DNA of 60,960 nucleotides from NCBI RefSeq assembly GCF_026540855.1, contig NZ_JALNUP010000023.1:1-60960 (forward strand), given 5' to 3'. Every line of letters starts with the position of its first letter. Position 1 is the stretch's first letter. The notes beneath the pieces were generated by a model that was given only the letters and a program-made list of their open reading frames with translations, was not told where the DNA came from and did no database searches. Of this stretch, positions 9,252-19,556 are shown piece after piece. Origin of the DNA: Sphingomonas sp. GC_Shp_5 (GTDB lineage: Bacteria; Pseudomonadota; Alphaproteobacteria; Sphingomonadales; Sphingomonadaceae). Position numbers and translations under genes: made by a program.

Positions 9252-9599
9252 TCAGAGCCCCCACTTCGACAACGATTGATCGAGCTTGCGATAGTCCGCC
9301 TTGACCTTGGCCTCCGCCGCCTTCTGGTCGGCGATGCGCTTGTCCTGGTCCACCTTGTCGATCGCCTGCTGCGCCTTGATCTCGGCATCGGTGCGGTCGG
9401 CGCGCCATTGCTGCACATAGATGATGTGCGGCTGATAGACCGGCGGCACATAGTCGCTGCGCATGAACGCGTAGAGGAAGAAGCCGGTGACCGCGAGCGC
9501 GGCGGCCAGGAAGCCGAGCTCATAAGGGTGCCGCTGCGCAAGGAAGAAGCGCAGATCCTTATAGGCGCGAACCGGTGACAGGCGGGCGAAGAACTGCAT
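9252..9599 (-). CDS. Conserved-type membrane protein with one TM helix and a charged coiled tail
   Basis: This 115-aa protein starts MQFFARLSPVRAYKDL. It has one strongly hydrophobic segment (about residues 28-46, ELGFLAAALAVTGFFLYAF), then an extended tail rich in Lys, Asp, Ala and Gln that probably forms a coiled coil (about 70-105). The ATG at 9599 is chosen because upstream codons in this frame look non-coding and no membrane signal precedes it. Function is unknown. It lies 17 bp upstream of ribD on the same strand and may be the first gene of the operon. Confidence 0.75.
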   Translation of the reverse strand: MQFFARLSPVRAYKDLRFFLAQRHPYELGFLAAALAVTGFFLYAFMRSDYVPPVYQPHIIYVQQWRADRTDAEIKAQQAIDKVDQDKRIADQKAAEAKVKADYRKLDQSLSKWGL

Positions 9600-9722
9600 G
9601 GCGCCAAGATAGGGAAGCGGGGCGGCCGAAGCCAGCCCCGCCGCAGGCAAGCAGATTCGCGCCTGCTTGACATGTTGGAAAATGTTGCTCAAATGTTCCG
9701 GTCGCCCATGGGGAGAGGCGGC

Positions 9723-10745
9723 ATGATCATAGAATCCGAAACTGATCGGCGGCGGCTATTTGCAGCCTGGCTACGCACGGGCAAACTGCCCCCGGTGCGC
9801 GGCGCCGACGGGCTCGAACTTAAGTTCAATCCCTATCACGATCCGCGAGACGGGCGGTTCACCTTTGCGCCGGGCGGTGCGCGAGCAACGTACGATGGAG
9901 CGTCGGCGAGAGCGCAGACGCAGGCGAGACTTGCGCCAGCGCCCGAACCTCCGGTCGTCGGACGAGGGGGAAACTCACGCGCGTTCGAAGACCCGATGAC
10001 CCTCCGCCAATCTTTTCCGCAATGGCGTGGCACGCCCGGCGGCGCGGTCTTCGCTGTCGCTGACAATTTGTTCGACCTCACCGGTCCCGCGGAAGCAGCA
10101 AAAGCAGAGTTGCTGCAGGGTCATGCCCGGCAGCTCATGGCTCAGATCAAGGCGATGGATCCTGCGTGGCATTATGACGAGATCGTGCCCACGGATGCGA
10201 CCGGTAACCCGATCCAGACGGTTGCTGGGCTGACGGCCAAGGTGAACGACCTGCGCTTCCAGCGCGCGGCGATGATCGCGCGGATCAAGGGTAATTACGA
10301 GCCGCTACAGGTGGAGACGCTGCGCTTCCTACAGGAAAGCGTCGATGTGGCTTATGATCAAGGATTGGTGCTGCTAAGAAATGGTCGGCTTAAAACCAGG
10401 CTGTCTAACCAGGAAGCGTTGGGCAATTACATCGACAGACAAGTTCGCACTAACCTTCTAAGGCAGTACAACCGGTTAGGTATCATATCTGACGGAGCGG
10501 GACCCGTGCGCGTCAACCGCAGGGAGTATAGCGACACGGATGGAGATCGTACCTATCGGCGGCCAGATGCGCGGGTGGATGACATCGCAATTGACGTGAC
10601 GCTTACCCGTAAGACACTTGGCACCTCACAGGTGCGAGGGTTCTTCAATGCCGATTTCCGACCGCGGCTCGTGATTATTGTTCGTCCGCGGCAGGTCGGA
10701 GCCGATCACGCTTACGCTATTTCACGCCCGGAGAGAACACAATGA
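9723..10745 (+). CDS. Putative polymorphic-type toxin with a restriction-endonuclease-like C-terminus
   Basis: The ATG at 9723 follows a strong GGGAGAGG Shine-Dalgarno, giving 340 aa. The N-terminus has the short motif NPYHDPRDGRFTF (residues 36-48), a sequence seen in many proteins that carry variable toxic C-termini. The middle is helical and charged. The C-terminal 62 residues begin RRPDARVDDIAIDV, with D282, D291 and K297 spaced somewhat like a PD-(D/E)xK nuclease core, followed by a hydrophobic strand. No signal peptide is seen. The next gene overlaps its stop (ATGA), the layout expected for an immunity gene. GC content drops in the 3' half. The function is inference, not a recognised family. 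Confidence 0.6.
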   Translation: MIIESETDRRRLFAAWLRTGKLPPVRGADGLELKFNPYHDPRDGRFTFAPGGARATYDGASARAQTQARLAPAPEPPVVGRGGNSRAFEDPMTLRQSFPQWRGTPGGAVFAVADNLFDLTGPAEAAKAELLQGHARQLMAQIKAMDPAWHYDEIVPTDATGNPIQTVAGLTAKVNDLRFQRAAMIARIKGNYEPLQVETLRFLQESVDVAYDQGLVLLRNGRLKTRLSNQEALGNYIDRQVRTNLLRQYNRLGIISDGAGPVRVNRREYSDTDGDRTYRRPDARVDDIAIDVTLTRKTLGTSQVRGFFNADFRPRLVIIVRPRQVGADHAYAISRPERTQ

Positions 10746-11137
10746 GCCAGCCTAGTTCCTATTTCAGTGCGAAGCCTTATGTGCCCTCATCACTGAGCGA
10801 GATCTATGACCTGTTGGGTTCGATGATCCTAGGAGCTCCGACTTTTGCGTCCGGCACAAGCTACCTTCCCGGCATCAATATCAATACCGAGTTTACTGCA
10901 CTGACTGAAGGTTTCGCCGTCGTTCGCAAGAAGCTTGGCGAAGAGCGCTATGCAGCGCTGCTCGATCTCGCGGCCCGCGCCAAACTGCTGTTCGCGGAGG
11001 ATCAGGACGACACCAACGGCAAGACCGACCAGGGGCGCGCGCTGTTGTTCGAGATCGAGGATCTGCTGAACGACGTGCGCAGACGCCGCGTCGAGGCCAA
11101 GCTTCCCGATGAAGAGGGTGAAGTTAACGGCGACTGA
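10742..11137 (+). CDS. Hypothetical protein, candidate immunity partner of the upstream toxin-like gene
   Basis: This acidic 131-aa protein starts in an ATGA overlap with the upstream stop. The N-terminal half has SLSEIYDLLGSMILGAPTF. The C-terminal half is helical and charged (EERYAALLDLAARAKLLF, ending LPDEEGEVNGD). There is no known domain, transmembrane helix or secretion signal. Small, acidic and coupled to a toxin-like gene is the usual profile of immunity proteins, but this rests on context. Its base composition is lower in GC than its neighbours. Confidence 0.6.
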   Translation: MSQPSSYFSAKPYVPSSLSEIYDLLGSMILGAPTFASGTSYLPGININTEFTALTEGFAVVRKKLGEERYAALLDLAARAKLLFAEDQDDTNGKTDQGRALLFEIEDLLNDVRRRRVEAKLPDEEGEVNGD

Positions 11138-11284
11138 CCAGCGTGCAGGGCCGTCAGCCTGTCGATGCGGTCACATCGGCTAAGTGATGAAACGTTCGAA
11201 GTTGAGAGGTGCATTGTGCATGACAACTTCACTCAACTTGTGCCCGATTCTACCGTAATCGCCGCAGGTTTGCGCGCGACTCGG

Positions 11285-12613
11285 CTAGCCCTGCAGCCGG
11301 GCCACCGCCCGTGTCTCGCCGATCAGCGGCAGCAGCGCCGCCATGTCGGGGCCATGGTCGAGCCCGGTCAGTGCCTGGCGCAGCGGCAGGAACAGCGCCT
11401 TGCCCTTGCGACCGGTCTGCTCCTTCAGCCGGCTGGTCAGCGCGTGCCAGGGATCGGCGGACCAGTCGATCGCCGCCGCCGCGGCGGCCGCCTGGGCCAG
11501 ATAATTCCGCGTCTCGTCGTCGGCGCCGGGTGCCTCGATCGGGCCCTCGATCACCCGCCACCAATCGGCAGCCTCGGCGACTCGCGTCAGGTTGGGCCGC
11601 ACCGCATCCCATTCCGCCGCGGTCATCCCGGCCGGCAGCCGCTCGGCGACCGCGGCATGGGGCAACTGGTGGACAATCCGCGCGTTGAGCTGCGCGAGCT
11701 CCGCCTCGTCGAACCGCGCCGGCGCCCGGCCGAACCGCGCGAAGTCGAAGCCGGCGATCAGCGGCGCGGGCGTCGGCACCGGCTCCACCGGATCGCTGGT
11801 CCCGATCCGCGCGAGCAGCGCAATCACCGCCTGCGGCTCGAGGCCCTCCTCGCGGAAGTGATCGACGCCGAGCGACCCCAGCCGCTTGGAAAGCTTGCCC
11901 TCGGCGCCGGTGAGCAGCGCCTCATGCGCAAAGCGCGGCGGAGTCGCCCCTATCGCCGCGAACATCTGCAGCTGCAGCGCGGTGTTGGAGACGTGGTCCT
12001 CGCCGCGGACCACATGGCTGATCGCCATCTCGGCGTCGTCGATCGCCGAGGGCAGCATATAGAGCCACGAGCCGTCGGCGCGGCGCACCACGGGGTCGCT
12101 CATCGTTGCCGCATCGAACTTCTGGGCTCCGCGGATCAGATCGTCCCATGCGATCGGCACGTCATGATCGAGCTTGAAGCGCCAGTGCGGGGCGATGCCT
12201 TCGCCCTCCAGGCTGGCCCGCTGCGCGTCGCTCAATGCCAGCGCGGCGCGGTCGTACACCGGCGGCAGCCCGCGGCCCGCGGCGATCTTGCGCTTGAGGT
12301 CGAGCTCCTGTGCCGTCTCGTACGCCGGGTAGATCCGCCCCGCCGCGACCAGCGCGTCGAACCGCGCCTGGTACAGCGCGAACCTTGCCGACTGCCGTTC
12401 CTCGCCGTCGGGCACCAGGCCGAGCCAGGCGAGATCGGCGCGGATCGCGTCGACATGGCGTTCCTCGCTGCGCTCGGCATCGGTATCGTCGATGCGCAGG
12501 ACGAACCGCCCGCCCTGCTGCTGTGCGAACAGCCAGTTATGCAGCGCGGCGCGGATGTTGCCGACGTGAAGACGCCCGGTGGGCGAGGGGGCGAAGCGGG
12601 TGACGACGGTCAT
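11285..12613 (-). CDS. gltX: Glutamate--tRNA ligase
   Basis: This class I aminoacyl-tRNA synthetase charges tRNA-Glu. The ATP-binding signature is FAPSPTGRLHVGNIR (residues 7-21, the HIGH-box equivalent) and the KMSKS-loop is KLSKRLGSLG. The 442-aa length includes the C-terminal anticodon-binding helical domain, so it is not a truncated glutamyl-Q enzyme. Alphaproteobacteria often carry two GltX copies, and whether this one also makes Glu-tRNA-Gln cannot be decided from sequence. It is divergent from prs and convergent with the toxin-like module. Confidence 0.95.
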   Translation of the reverse strand: MTVVTRFAPSPTGRLHVGNIRAALHNWLFAQQQGGRFVLRIDDTDAERSEERHVDAIRADLAWLGLVPDGEERQSARFALYQARFDALVAAGRIYPAYETAQELDLKRKIAAGRGLPPVYDRAALALSDAQRASLEGEGIAPHWRFKLDHDVPIAWDDLIRGAQKFDAATMSDPVVRRADGSWLYMLPSAIDDAEMAISHVVRGEDHVSNTALQLQMFAAIGATPPRFAHEALLTGAEGKLSKRLGSLGVDHFREEGLEPQAVIALLARIGTSDPVEPVPTPAPLIAGFDFARFGRAPARFDEAELAQLNARIVHQLPHAAVAERLPAGMTAAEWDAVRPNLTRVAEAADWWRVIEGPIEAPGADDETRNYLAQAAAAAAAIDWSADPWHALTSRLKEQTGRKGKALFLPLRQALTGLDHGPDMAALLPLIGETRAVARLQG

Positions 12614-12706
12614 AGCCCGGCCTTACGATCCAGGGCTGGGACGGGCAAACCCCTTCCGCTGGCAGGGTGCCGCGACTAAGGCGACCGGATTCGAAGGGGC
12701 TTCGCG

Positions 12707-13642
12707 ATGAAACTGTTGACCGGCAATTCCAATCTCCCGCTCGCACGCGAGATCGCCGATTATCTCGAGATCCCCCTTACCGATGCGCTGGTACGCCGCT
12801 TCGCCGACGAGGAGATCTTCGTCGAGATCCAGGAGAATGTCCGCGGCGAGGACGTGTTCGTGCTCCAGTCGACCGGCTTTCCGGCCAACGACAACCTCAT
12901 GGAGCTGCTGATCATCATCGACGCGCTCAAGCGTTCGTCGGCGCGGCGGATCACCGCGGTGGTGCCTTACATGGGCTATGCCCGGCAGGACCGGAAGCCG
13001 GGGCCGCGCACGCCGATTTCGGCCAAGCTGGTCGCCAATCTGATCACCGTCGCCGGTGCCGACCGGGTGTTGTCGGTCGATCTCCACGCCGGCCAGATCC
13101 AGGGCTTCTTCGATATCCCCACCGACAATCTCTATGCCGCGCCGGTGATGAGCGCCGACATCCAGGCGCGGTTCCGCGGCAAGAATCTGATGGTGGTGTC
13201 GCCCGACGTCGGCGGCGTGGTCCGCGCCCGCCAGCTCGCCAAGCGACTCGACAATGCCCCGCTCGCGATCGTCGACAAGCGCCGCGAGCGCGCCGGCGAA
13301 TCCGAGGTGATGAACATCATCGGCGATGTCGAGGGCCGCTTCTGCGTGCTGATTGACGATATCGTCGATTCGGCCGGCACCCTGTGCAATGCCGCCGCGG
13401 CGCTGCGCGAGGCGGGCGCCGAGGACGTCGTCGCCTATGTCACCCATGGCGTGCTGTCGGGCGGCGCGGTGGCGCGGGTCGAGGGGTCGGCGCTGCGCGA
13501 GCTGGTGATCACCGACACCATCGGCAATCACGAGTCGATCGGTGCCGCCGCCAAGATCCGCCACCTGCCGATCGCCCCGTTGCTGGGCGAGGCGATCAAG
13601 CGCATCGCCGACGAAACCAGCGTCTCCAGCTTGTTCGACTGA
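12707..13642 (+). CDS. prs: Ribose-phosphate pyrophosphokinase
   Basis: Prs makes PRPP from ribose 5-phosphate and ATP for nucleotide, His and Trp synthesis. It has two phosphoribosyltransferase-type lobes. Visible motifs are [11 protein letters not shown], the flexible ATP loop region [17 protein letters not shown], the metal-binding [12 protein letters not shown], and the PRPP loop [11 protein letters not shown]. The length (311 aa) is typical. The start codon follows an AAGGGGC stretch. It is divergent from gltX. Confidence 0.97.
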   Translation: MKLLTGNSNLPLAREIADYLEIPLTDALVRRFADEEIFVEIQENVRGEDVFVLQSTGFPANDNLMELLIIIDALKRSSARRITAVVPYMGYARQDRKPGPRTPISAKLVANLITVAGADRVLSVDLHAGQIQGFFDIPTDNLYAAPVMSADIQARFRGKNLMVVSPDVGGVVRARQLAKRLDNAPLAIVDKRRERAGESEVMNIIGDVEGRFCVLIDDIVDSAGTLCNAAAALREAGAEDVVAYVTHGVLSGGAVARVEGSALRELVITDTIGNHESIGAAAKIRHLPIAPLLGEAIKRIADETSVSSLFD

Positions 13643-13663
13643 GTCGCCGCGTCACCATCGGGA

Positions 13664-14050
13664 TCAGAGATACTCGTCCCAATGGTGATACACCGGCTCC
13701 TGCGCCAGCCGCGGCCGGTCGGCCTGGTCGAGGGTCATGTACGGTGCCGCCTCGATGTCCTCGCGTTTCACCGCCAGGCAATAGCCGCGCTGCGCCTGAT
13801 CATAGGTCAGCATCGACCAGGGCAGCGGATAGGCCCGCGAGCCGAAGCCGAAGATCCCGCCGAAGGTCAGCACGGCATACGTTGCCTGGCCGCTGCGCTT
13901 TTCGATCATCACCGCGTGGATCGATCCGATCTTGTCGCCGCATCGGTCGAATACCGGCGTGCCCTCGATCCGGTTGGATGAAATCAGGCGGTGCGCGGCG
14001 TCGCTGACATCCTCGTCAGGAGCGCTGGCGGCAGCAACGGCTTCTAACAT
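13664..14050 (-). CDS. PRC-barrel domain protein
   Basis: This 128-aa protein has a PRC-barrel fold from about residue 25 to 100: ISSNRIEGTPVFDRCGDKIGSI, then YAVLTFGGIFGFGSRAYPLPW. PRC barrels are small beta domains found in photosynthetic reaction centres, RimM and stand-alone stress-linked proteins of alphaproteobacteria. The ATG at 14050 follows GGAGG by six bases, which favours it over 14074. No partner domain is present, so the role is unknown. It is convergent with prs. Confidence 0.85.
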   Translation of the reverse strand: MLEAVAAASAPDEDVSDAAHRLISSNRIEGTPVFDRCGDKIGSIHAVMIEKRSGQATYAVLTFGGIFGFGSRAYPLPWSMLTYDQAQRGYCLAVKREDIEAAPYMTLDQADRPRLAQEPVYHHWDEYL

Positions 14051-14155
14051 GGTAGGCCTCCATCTGCCCCCCACGACTTGCCCCGGCGTGCGGTGTTCCC
14101 GCAGGCCCGTTCCCGATCGTTGTTATGCGCCTTTTCAGGCGGATTCGCCAGCCCG

Positions 14156-14491
14156 TCAGCGCTGGCTGAGCGCGACGATATGGTCGAACACGGCCGGATG
14201 GAGCGGCTTGGCGAAGGCGCAGCCATATTTGAACTTGTCGCGCCAGGCGACCATCGCCTCGAGGCCCGCGAGCCCCGGCAGCGTCAGCCACACCACCGTG
14301 CCCGGCCACAAGGTAAAGCTGGTTTCGGCACGGAACCCGGACATCGACAGGTCGGTGACCTCGATTTCGAACCGGGTCTGGCCGCGATCGCGCAGATGGG
14401 CACGCATCTTCACGGCCTTGCGCAGCGCCTGGCGATGGTCGTCGCCTGCGGTCATCGGCTCGAACGGGGGCGTGAAGGATGGCTGTTCCAT
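14156..14491 (-). CDS. PilZ domain protein
   Basis: This 111-aa stand-alone PilZ-like domain reads RQALRKAVKMRAHLRDRG, then EIEVTDLSMSGFRAE and a beta-barrel ending YGCAFAKPLHP. PilZ domains usually bind cyclic di-GMP through an RxxxR and a D/NxSxxG motif. Here DLSMSGF fits the second, but the first is RQALRKA and only loosely matches, so ligand binding is uncertain. The ATG at 14491 has AGGA upstream; GTG at 14509 does not. Confidence 0.83.
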   Translation of the reverse strand: MEQPSFTPPFEPMTAGDDHRQALRKAVKMRAHLRDRGQTRFEIEVTDLSMSGFRAETSFTLWPGTVVWLTLPGLAGLEAMVAWRDKFKYGCAFAKPLHPAVFDHIVALSQR

Positions 14492-14516
14492 GGCGCCGAG
14501 TCCTGCCACGCAATGG

Positions 14517-15023
14517 TTACTTTTCTGCCAACGACGAGCGCCGCACCCCCGCGCGCCCGCGACGCTTCAGTTCAGCCTTCAGCGCCTCGGGTTTGGGTGC
14601 GACCAGAAAGCCGAACGAGACATTGCCTTCGCGGGTTTCGACCACGTGATGCAGCCGATGCGCCTGGACGATTCGCTTCATATAGCGTGATTTGGGCAGG
14701 TAGCGCGTCGGGATTCGCTGGTGGACGATGATGTCATGGAAGCCGAAGTAGATCGCACCATAAGCGGCGATCCCGGCACCGATCCAAGCCCAGCCCGGCC
14801 ACCAGCCGAGCTGGACCCCGCCGAGCAGCAGCACGAACGACGGTACCGCGAAGATCGCCGCATAGAGGTCGTTTAGCTCCCACGCGCCGTCGCGCCGACG
14901 GTGATGGCTGGCGTGGAGGAACCAGCCCGGCCCATGCATGATCCAGCGGTGCGCGGCATAGGCGAACACCTCCATGCCGATCACCGTCGCCAGAAACAGA
15001 AGAATGCCGATCGGCCAGGACAT
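14517..15023 (-). CDS. crtZ: Beta-carotene hydroxylase / sterol desaturase-like di-iron enzyme (CrtZ type)
   Basis: This membrane di-iron hydroxylase adds 3-hydroxyls to carotenoid rings, as expected for yellow sphingomonads. Histidine clusters are HRWIMHGPGWFLHASHH, HDIIVHQRIP and HRLHH, the order seen in CrtZ. About four transmembrane helices surround them. The ATG at 15023 has GGAG five bases upstream; the longer frame to 15068 adds an unlikely basic extension. The length, 168 aa, matches CrtZ. No other carotenoid genes lie in the window. Confidence 0.9.
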   Translation of the reverse strand: MSWPIGILLFLATVIGMEVFAYAAHRWIMHGPGWFLHASHHRRRDGAWELNDLYAAIFAVPSFVLLLGGVQLGWWPGWAWIGAGIAAYGAIYFGFHDIIVHQRIPTRYLPKSRYMKRIVQAHRLHHVVETREGNVSFGFLVAPKPEALKAELKRRGRAGVRRSSLAEK

Positions 15024-15152
15024 GATCGCTCCAGATAATGCGATGCGTTTGCAATAACTGCGCCCCACCGTTTTTCGTGAGGGGTGGATTCGTCAGCCAG
15101 CCTGTGCTTTAGGCCGTGCAAATCCCCTTAGTATCAAAAGGCGAGGACGGCC

Positions 15153-16352
<1,200 letters not shown>

Positions 16353-16391
16353 TCGCGACGTTCGCCGGGCCAGCCGGCTGAAAAAAGGATT

Positions 16392-16424
16392 GGGCCCGGG
16401 CGAAAGCCTGGGCCCGATTCGTTT
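16392..16424 (+). terminator. Hairpin terminator after sucC
   Basis: A ten-base stem GGGCCCGGGC with partner GCCTGGGCCC (one G-T pair) and a GAAA loop occupies 16392-16415, followed by a loose T-rich stretch. An A-run (16381-16386) on the other side could also make it act on the minus strand. The U-tract is weak, so efficiency is uncertain. Confidence 0.6.
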
Positions 16425-16577
16425 GTGGCGCGTTGGCTTGGGGATGGCGGCGCCGCGTCGCCGTTACGGCAAGCGCGGGTTTCCGTACCCGACTTGCGAA
16501 CACGCCGCGGAACAGCCATGTGAGCCGCCGACGAGATACCTCAAAAGGTGTCGCGAGACAGATTTGGAAGGACGCTG

Positions 16578-17324
16578 ATGAAGGTGCTGGTGCCGGTCAA
16601 GCGCGTGCTTGATTACAATGTGAAGCCCCGCGTGAAGGCAGACGGGACGGGGGTCGACCTCGCCAACGTCAAGATGAGCATGAACCCGTTCGACGAGATT
16701 GCCGTCGAAGAGGCGATCCGCTTGAAGGACAAGGGCGTCACTGAGATCGTCGTCGTGTCGATCGGCGAGCCCAAGGCGCAGGAGACGCTGCGCACCGCGC
16801 TGGCGATGGGCGCCGATCGTGCCATCCTCGTCACCGCGGATCAGAAGGTCGAGCCGCTGGGCGTCGCCAAGATCCTCGCCAAGATCGTCGAGGAGGAGCA
16901 GCCCGATCTCGTCATCCTCGGCAAGCAGGCGATCGACGACGACAACAACCAGACCGGGCAGATGCTCGCCGGCCTGCTCGGCTGGGGCCAGGGCACCTTC
17001 GCGTCCAAGGTCGAGCTGACCGCGGACACGGTGACGGTGACCCGCGAGGTGGACGGCGGCCTCGAGACCGATTCGTTCAAGCTCCCCGCGATCGTCACCA
17101 CCGATCTGCGCCTCAACGAGCCGCGCTACGCGTCGCTGCCCAACATCATGAAGGCCAAGTCCAAGCCGCTCGCCAACAAGACGCCCGCTGATTACGGCGT
17201 CGACGTCACGCCGCGGATCACCACCCTTAAGGTGGTCGAGCCCGGGAAGCGCTCGGCCGGCATCAAGGTCGCCGATGTTGACGAACTCGTGATGAAGCTG
17301 CATGCCATGGGGATTGCCAAGTGA
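16578..17324 (+). CDS. etfB: Electron transfer flavoprotein beta subunit
   Basis: The ETF beta subunit holds AMP and accepts electrons from acyl-CoA and other dehydrogenases. It opens [20 protein letters not shown] and contains [18 protein letters not shown], the adenine-nucleotide region [20 protein letters not shown], and the dehydrogenase-recognition loop [18 protein letters not shown]. The length is 248 aa. The ATG at 16578 has GGAAGGA upstream; the longer reading from 16548 is not needed. It overlaps etfA by four bases (GTGA). Confidence 0.96.
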   Translation: MKVLVPVKRVLDYNVKPRVKADGTGVDLANVKMSMNPFDEIAVEEAIRLKDKGVTEIVVVSIGEPKAQETLRTALAMGADRAILVTADQKVEPLGVAKILAKIVEEEQPDLVILGKQAIDDDNNQTGQMLAGLLGWGQGTFASKVELTADTVTVTREVDGGLETDSFKLPAIVTTDLRLNEPRYASLPNIMKAKSKPLANKTPADYGVDVTPRITTLKVVEPGKRSAGIKVADVDELVMKLHAMGIAK

Positions 17325-18250
17325 AGACTCTCGTCTGGGTCGAGCATGACGGCCAGGCCGTCAAGGATGCCACGTTGTCGGCGGTCACTGCCGCGGCCAA
17401 GCTGGGCGAGGTCCATCTCGTCGTCGTCGGCCAGGGCGTCGGCGCGGTGGCGGAAGCCGCGGCCAAGATCGCCGGCGTCGGCAAGGTCCATGTCGCCGAC
17501 GATGCGGTCTATGCGCACGCGCTCGCCGAAAATGTCGCGCCGCTAATCGTCGAGCTGATGGGTCATCACGACGCCTTCGTCGCGCCGTCCACCACCCACG
17601 GCAAGAACATCGCGCCGCGCGTTGCCGCGCTGCTCGACGTCATGCAGATCTCCGACATCCTGTCGGTCGAGAGCGAAGACACTTTCACCCGGCCAATTTA
17701 TGCGGGCAACGCGATCGCGACGGTGCAGTCGTCGGACGCCAAGAAGGTGATCACCGTTCGTGGCACCGCCTTCGAGAAGGCGGCCACTGAGGGTGGCAGC
17801 GGCACGGTGGAGGCTGTCGCGTCGACCGGCGACAAGGGCCTGTCGAGCTTCACGGGCGCCGAGATCGCCGAGAATGCCCGCCCCGAGCTGACCTCGGCGA
17901 AGATCATCGTCTCCGGCGGCCGCGCGCTGCAGAATGGCGAGAACTTCACCAAGCTGATCGAGCCGCTCGCCGACAAGCTTGGCGCTGGCGTCGGCGCCAG
18001 CCGCGCCGCGGTCGATGCCGGCTATGTGCCCAACGACTATCAGGTCGGGCAGACCGGCAAGATCGTCGCGCCCGAGGTCTATATCGCGGTCGGCATCTCC
18101 GGCGCGATCCAGCATCTCGCCGGCATGAAGGATTCGAAGGTCATCATCGCCATCAACAAGGACGAGGATGCCCCAATCTTCCAGGTCGCGGACATTGGCT
18201 TGGTCGGTGACCTGTTCACGCTGGTGCCGGAACTGACCGAGAAGCTGTAG
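17321..18250 (+). CDS. etfA: Electron transfer flavoprotein alpha subunit
   Basis: EtfA binds the redox-active FAD and passes electrons to ETF-ubiquinone oxidoreductase. The C-terminal FAD domain is clear: [12 protein letters not shown], then [36 protein letters not shown] and [21 protein letters not shown]. The 309-aa length is normal. It starts with GTG overlapping the etfB stop, so the two subunits are translationally coupled. Confidence 0.97.
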   Translation: MKTLVWVEHDGQAVKDATLSAVTAAAKLGEVHLVVVGQGVGAVAEAAAKIAGVGKVHVADDAVYAHALAENVAPLIVELMGHHDAFVAPSTTHGKNIAPRVAALLDVMQISDILSVESEDTFTRPIYAGNAIATVQSSDAKKVITVRGTAFEKAATEGGSGTVEAVASTGDKGLSSFTGAEIAENARPELTSAKIIVSGGRALQNGENFTKLIEPLADKLGAGVGASRAAVDAGYVPNDYQVGQTGKIVAPEVYIAVGISGAIQHLAGMKDSKVIIAINKDEDAPIFQVADIGLVGDLFTLVPELTEKL

Positions 18251-18317
18251 GGCGATCGCGGTGTTGTCTCGTACGGCACCGCAGCCCACCCGGCGGCGTG
18301 ACCTGCTCGTCCGGTCG

Positions 18318-19556
18318 TCAGGGCTCCACCGGCGCCGTCGCCGGCGTTTCCGGCAATGGCAGCGGCGGGATCATGCGCAGTACTAGGCCGATGGCCAGCG
18401 CCAGCGCGCCGAGTAGGAAGCAGAAGAGCGCGACGCCGTTCCACCCCGCCCGGCTCCACGCGATACCGCCCGCCGAGCCGAGCACGCTCGAGCCCAGATA
18501 GTAGAAGAACAGGTAGAAGGCCGACCCCTGGCCGCGGTTGGCGAGCGCACGGCGCCCCACCCAGGCGCTGGCGATCGAATGAGCGCCGAAGAAGCCGATG
18601 GTGACAACCGCAATGCCGCCGATCACCAGCCACAAGGGCTGCGCGGCGGTCGCTGCGACGCCGACGATCAGCAGCATGATCGGCCACCAGAACACGTTGC
18701 GCCGCCCGAGGCGCCCGGCCAGCGCGCCAAATCGCGCCGAACTCACCGAGCCGAGGATGTAGAGCAGGAACACGCCGCCCACTGCCGCCTGGCTGAGGCT
18801 GTAGGGCGGCGCTAGCAGCCGAAAGCCGGCATAATTGTAGACGGTGACGAAAACCCCCATCAGCAGGAAGCCCTCGGCATAGAGCAAGGGCAATGCCCGA
18901 TCGGCGAACAGCGCCTTGATCCCGCTCAGTGCGCCGCCAGCGCCCGCCTGGCCGATGAAGAAGCGAGATGGCGGGGCCAGCTGGCGAAACGCCTCGGCCA
19001 TCGCGATCCCCGCCACGCCGACGCTGCCGAGCGCCCAGCGCCAGCCGGCGACATCCGCGACCAGGCTCGCGACCAGCCGCCCGCCCATGCCGCCGATCGC
19101 GCTGCCGGCGATGTACAGCCCCATTGCGGCGCCGACCGAGGGGACGTCCACCTCTTCGGCGACATAGGCCATTGCCACTGCCGGCACCCCGGCGAGCGCG
19201 ATTCCCGTCAGCAGCCGCAACGCCAGCAGCCCGTTCCACCCTGGCACCACCGCCGCGGCGAGCGTCAGCACCCCGGCGGCGAACATCGCCGCCACCATCA
19301 GCGGTCGCCGCCCGACGCGGTCGCTGAGCATCCCCGCAAACAGGATCCCGATCGCCAGCGGCCCCGTCGCCAGCGACACCGCAAGCGAGGCCGCCTCGGC
19401 GCTGAGGCCGTAATCAGCCGCGAACAAGGGTAGCAGCGGCTGCACCGAATAGAGCAGCGAAAAGGTCGAAAAACCGGCAAACAGCATCGCCAGGGTCAGC
19501 CGGCGATAGGCCAGGCTGCCCTGGCGCAGCGGCGCTTCCTGGTGCGGCGATATCAT
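18318..19556 (-). CDS. MFS transporter (YnfM-like)
   Basis: This 412-aa major facilitator protein has 12 predicted transmembrane helices. It has the MFS loop signature [13 protein letters not shown] between helices 2 and 3 and a related [14 protein letters not shown] in the second half. It resembles drug/arabinose efflux members of the DHA1 group, but the substrate is not readable. The start ATG at 19556 lies in an ATGA overlap with the nhaA stop; sequence upstream in this frame is nhaA read out of frame. Confidence 0.9.
   Translation of the reverse strand: MISPHQEAPLRQGSLAYRRLTLAMLFAGFSTFSLLYSVQPLLPLFAADYGLSAEAASLAVSLATGPLAIGILFAGMLSDRVGRRPLMVAAMFAAGVLTLAAAVVPGWNGLLALRLLTGIALAGVPAVAMAYVAEEVDVPSVGAAMGLYIAGSAIGGMGGRLVASLVADVAGWRWALGSVGVAGIAMAEAFRQLAPPSRFFIGQAGAGGALSGIKALFADRALPLLYAEGFLLMGVFVTVYNYAGFRLLAPPYSLSQAAVGGVFLLYILGSVSSARFGALAGRLGRRNVFWWPIMLLIVGVAATAAQPLWLVIGGIAVVTIGFFGAHSIASAWVGRRALANRGQGSAFYLFFYYLGSSVLGSAGGIAWSRAGWNGVALFCFLLGALALAIGLVLRMIPPLPLPETPATAPVEP

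Noticed and set aside
9235..9408. N-terminal extension of RibD
   Set aside because: The reading frame is open, but it overlaps the upstream gene and gives a Gly/Arg/Gln-rich sequence unlike any RibD.
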